NCBI GenBank assembly: GCA_023411555.1
Contig: JAEYOQ010000049.1
Location: forward strand, 1-64,000
Length of the DNA stretch: 64,000 bases
From: Bacillota bacterium
GTDB lineage: Bacteria > Bacillota > Clostridia > Lachnospirales > Lachnospiraceae
Direction: 5' to 3'
The position numbers and the translations under genes are program-made. Shown in pieces: positions 61,398-64,000 of this stretch (its first letter is position 1; each line of letters opens with the position of its first letter). A model generated the notes under the pieces. That model worked only from the letters and a program-made list of their open reading frames with translations. It ran no database searches and had not been told where the DNA came from.

Positions 61398-64000
61398 ATG
61401 GCAGAGTTGAGACCAAAAATCGTAAAGCTTGCAAAAGTAGTCGGTGGCGTTTCAGGTATGGTAAACAAAATTGACGAAAATGCACCAGAGTATTACAGCC
61501 TAGAAGCGGTATTAACTGATGAGGAGGCAGACGTAGCGATTGCGGCAGGTTTAAGGAAAGAGCGTACAGCTGAATATCTTGCAAAGAAGGTAGGAAGACC
61601 GCTGGAAGAGGTAAAGGAGATCGCAGACACCCTTGGTTGGAAAGGTATCTTTCGAGTAAATACGGATCCTCATGACAAAAAAGATCGCTACTATATGCAA
61701 ATCTTTGCTCCGGGTATTATGGAGATGATGGTTAACAACAAGCAGATTCTAAATGAACATCCAGAGGTTGGTAGGGCATTCGAAGAATACACCCGTATAC
61801 GTATGGCAAACATGTCACCCTTAATGCCGGATGGCTATGGGCTAATGCGTGTTGTCCCGATTGAAAGCTCAATAAAAGACATTCCTGGTGTCAGTGATTT
61901 TGAGAAATTGAGCTACTACTTAAATAAATATGATAAGTTTTCGGTATCACCTTGTTCCTGTCGTTCTTCCCGTCGTGTCATCGAAGAGGGGTGTGGACAC
62001 TTGGAAGAGGATATGTGCGTGCAGATGGGTAAAGGTGCTGAATATTACATACGAACTGGACGTGCCAGAGAAATCAGCCGGGAGGAAGCACTTGCTATCC
62101 TAAAGAGGGCTGAGGAAAACGGCTTAATGCATAATATGCCAAACATTGAAGAAGCAGGGGAAAGTGCTGCGATCTGCAATTGCTGTGCTTGTTCTTGCTT
62201 TGGCTTGCGTGTAGGTTTACTTTATGGAGCAAGAGATGTAATACGTTCCAACTTTGTCGCAAAAATTGATGAAACAAAGTGTGTTGCCTGTGGTCAATGT
62301 GTTGAGACATGTCCTGGAAATGCGTTAAAGATGGGTCAAAAAATCTGTACCAAGGAACCCTTACCGGCGCCAGAAAAATACCGCAAAATGAGCAATTCTA
62401 TCTGGCATAAATCTGACTGGAACGTAGATTATCGTGTAAATAGGCAGGATGTACTGGCAACAGGTACTGCTCCCTGTAAGACAGCCTGTCCTGCACATGT
62501 CGCTGTTCAGGGTTATCTTCGTCTGGCGGCTGAGGGTGACTATCAGGGTGCATTAGCTTTAATTAAGAAGGACAATCCATTTCCGGCAGTTTGCGGACGT
62601 ATCTGTAATCATCGCTGTGAAACAGAATGTACTCGTGGCTTAATTGATGAGGCAGTAGCGATAGATGAAGTAAAACGCTTTATTGCAGACCATGATTTAA
62701 AGAAGGATACCAGATACATTCCACCTATGATCAATCAAATTGGTAGACCCTATGATCAGAAAATCGCTATTATTGGAGCCGGCCCGGCAGGGTTAAGCTG
62801 CGCCTTCTACCTTGCTGAAAAAGGCTATAAACCTACGGTATTTGAGAAGGAGCATCGACCTGGTGGTATGCTTATGAACGGAATTCCTGCCTTCCGCCTG
62901 GAGAAGGATGTTGTTCAGGCTGAAATAGATATCCTGAAGGAAATGGGGGTAGAGTTTAAATGTGGCGTTGAAGTTGGGAAAGACGTAACAATTGCCGAAC
63001 TCCGTAATCAGGGCTATAAAGGCTTTTATGTTGCAATCGGTGCTCAGGGTGGTCGTAGTCTTGGAATTCCAGGAGAGGATGCAGAGGGTGTAGAGTCTGG
63101 TGTCACCTTTATCTGTGACGTGACCCTGGGTAAAGAGAAGAAGCTTACAGGTCGTACTGTAGTGATAGGCGGCGGAAATGTGGCTGTTGACGTTGCACGT
63201 ACCGCAAGTCGCATCGGTGCTACCCAGGTCCAGATGTTCTGTCTGGAGGATAAAGATCATATGCCGGCAGATGCTGATGAAGTTGCAGAAGCAGAACACG
63301 AGGGCATAAAAGTGAACCACTCCTGGGGTCCCAAAGAAATACTTGTGGAAAATAATAAAGTGAAGGGTGTAGTTTTCAAGAAGTGTCTCTCTGTTTTTGA
63401 TGAGCAGAAGCGTTTTGCACCGAAATATGATGAAACGGAATTAATGACGGTGGAATGTGACCATCTATTATTATCCGTTGGACAGAGTATTGTTTGGGGC
63501 GAATTACTTGCAGGAACTAAGGTCCAGTTTAATAAGAATGGCACTGTGAAGGCGGATGCTCTTACCTATCAAACAGCGGAACCGGATATTTTTGTTGGCG
63601 GTGATGCTTATACCGGGCCTAGCTTTGCCATAGATGCCATTGCGGCAGGAAAAGAGGCAGCTATCTCTCTTCACCGTTTTGTACAGCCCGGACAGACACT
63701 GACCCTTGGCCGTGATCGTAGAGATTATATTGCGCTTGATAAATCAAATGTTTCCTTTGATCAGGGCTACGATCATTCAAAGCGTCAACAGCCTGGCTAT
63801 AATGCAGTAAAGGAGAAGACCTTTGGAGATACACGCATGACCTTTACAGAAGAACAGGTGAGGAAAGAGACCGCTCGTTGTCTTTCTTGTGGTGCGACAA
63901 AGGTAGATGATTATATGTGTGTTGGTTGTGGGCTTTGTACAACAAAATGTCAGTTTGGAGCTATTCGTCTGGAAAAAGTACGTGATTGGCATGCAGGTAC
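61398..64000 (+). CDS. Large Fe-S/FAD oxidoreductase of the second HypB cluster (3' end outside window)
   Basis: Open to the window edge, 867 codons seen. It is a paralogue of the oxidoreductase at 56523 with the same order: N-terminal winged-helix-like domain, Cys-rich block (SPCSCRSSRR near 200, CNCCACSCFG near 260), ferredoxin segment CVACGQCVETCP, GltD-like FAD and NAD(P) domains (IIGAGPAGLSCA, VVIGGGNVAVDVAR), and C-terminal CLSCG and CVGCGLC. Its N-terminal segment (MAELRPKIVKLAKVVGGVSG) is not shared with the first copy. AAAGGAG precedes the ATG. About 40 residues are probably missing after the edge. Same unknown reaction as its paralogue. Confidence 0.88.
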   Translation, partial: MAELRPKIVKLAKVVGGVSGMVNKIDENAPEYYSLEAVLTDEEADVAIAAGLRKERTAEYLAKKVGRPLEEVKEIADTLGWKGIFRVNTDPHDKKDRYYMQIFAPGIMEMMVNNKQILNEHPEVGRAFEEYTRIRMANMSPLMPDGYGLMRVVPIESSIKDIPGVSDFEKLSYYLNKYDKFSVSPCSCRSSRRVIEEGCGHLEEDMCVQMGKGAEYYIRTGRAREISREEALAILKRAEENGLMHNMPNIEEAGESAAICNCCACSCFGLRVGLLYGARDVIRSNFVAKIDETKCVACGQCVETCPGNALKMGQKICTKEPLPAPEKYRKMSNSIWHKSDWNVDYRVNRQDVLATGTAPCKTACPAHVAVQGYLRLAAEGDYQGALALIKKDNPFPAVCGRICNHRCETECTRGLIDEAVAIDEVKRFIADHDLKKDTRYIPPMINQIGRPYDQKIAIIGAGPAGLSCAFYLAEKGYKPTVFEKEHRPGGMLMNGIPAFRLEKDVVQAEIDILKEMGVEFKCGVEVGKDVTIAELRNQGYKGFYVAIGAQGGRSLGIPGEDAEGVESGVTFICDVTLGKEKKLTGRTVVIGGGNVAVDVARTASRIGATQVQMFCLEDKDHMPADADEVAEAEHEGIKVNHSWGPKEILVENNKVKGVVFKKCLSVFDEQKRFAPKYDETELMTVECDHLLLSVGQSIVWGELLAGTKVQFNKNGTVKADALTYQTAEPDIFVGGDAYTGPSFAIDAIAAGKEAAISLHRFVQPGQTLTLGRDRRDYIALDKSNVSFDQGYDHSKRQQPGYNAVKEKTFGDTRMTFTEEQVRKETARCLSCGATKVDDYMCVGCGLCTTKCQFGAIRLEKVRDWHAG

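Noticed and set aside
53853..64000. A [NiFe]-hydrogenase locus
   Set aside because: HypA and HypB are here but no large or small hydrogenase subunit, HypC-F or endopeptidase is in the window.

Overview
The window looks like chromosome of a low-GC, anaerobic, motile or chemosensory Firmicute of the Clostridia, most like a plant-polysaccharide-using Lachnospiraceae. The basis is strong AGGAGG ribosome sites, TTGACA-N17-TATAAT-type promoters, the protein families present (Clostridium-type secondary alcohol dehydrogenase, GlpA/GlpB/DUF1667-type flavoprotein cluster, YesM/YesN regulation of sugar ABC transporters) and oxygen-independent metabolism. This is inference; no rRNA or tRNA gene was seen in the window.

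Layout. 0-9.5 kb: mixed housekeeping and stand-alone genes (end of a chemoreceptor, a deoxynucleoside kinase, a DsbA-like protein, a DODA-type dioxygenase, a GNAT), then decayed remnants of a Crp-type regulator and of a GH13 glucosidase, then a LysR regulator with a MetE-like methyltransferase, and an NADP-dependent secondary alcohol dehydrogenase. 9.6-12.1 kb: a BlaI/BlaR1-type pair behind a clear operator. 12.4-13.6 kb: cyclopropane fatty acid synthase. 13.9-19.4 kb: an operon for the lower mevalonate pathway (IPP isomerase, mevalonate kinase, diphosphomevalonate decarboxylase, phosphomevalonate kinase) that also encodes a TctA-like permease and a small membrane protein. HMG-CoA synthase and reductase are not in the window. 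19.5-20.3 kb: YaaA.

20.4-41.3 kb is a carbohydrate island. It has a CE15-like esterase, a GlpA/GlpB/DUF1667-like flavoprotein operon led by an inositol-dehydrogenase-like gene and read divergently from a LacI regulator (three matching palindromic operators lie between them), a YesN/YesM/lipoprotein signalling operon, a sugar ABC transporter with its own ATPase, a metallo-hydrolase, a beta-glucuronidase, an alkaline-phosphatase-superfamily protein and a hydroxypyruvate-isomerase-like protein. The glucuronoyl-esterase-like gene and the beta-glucuronidase point to glucuronide or glucuronoxylan-derived substrates.

41.5-44.3 kb: a uracil-DNA-glycosylase-family gene, an orphan BlaI paralogue whose operator matches that of the first BlaI, and a tandem duplication of an XRE regulator whose second copy is decaying. 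44.4-53.8 kb: a complete chemosensory operon, cheY-cheW-cheA-receptor-cheR-cheB. Its receptor is a soluble 1476-residue protein with ten 56-residue repeats on each side of a central signalling tip. 53.9-64 kb: two paralogous clusters (GntR regulator, HypB, very large Fe-S/FAD oxidoreductase; the first also with a membrane protein and HypA) with no hydrogenase subunit gene in sight. The last oxidoreductase runs off the window.

The strongest candidates for undescribed biology are the giant symmetric chemoreceptor, the two hydrogenase-less HypA/HypB-oxidoreductase clusters, the permease inside the mevalonate operon, and a three-copy palindromic repeat family (12.1, 40.3 and 59.6 kb).
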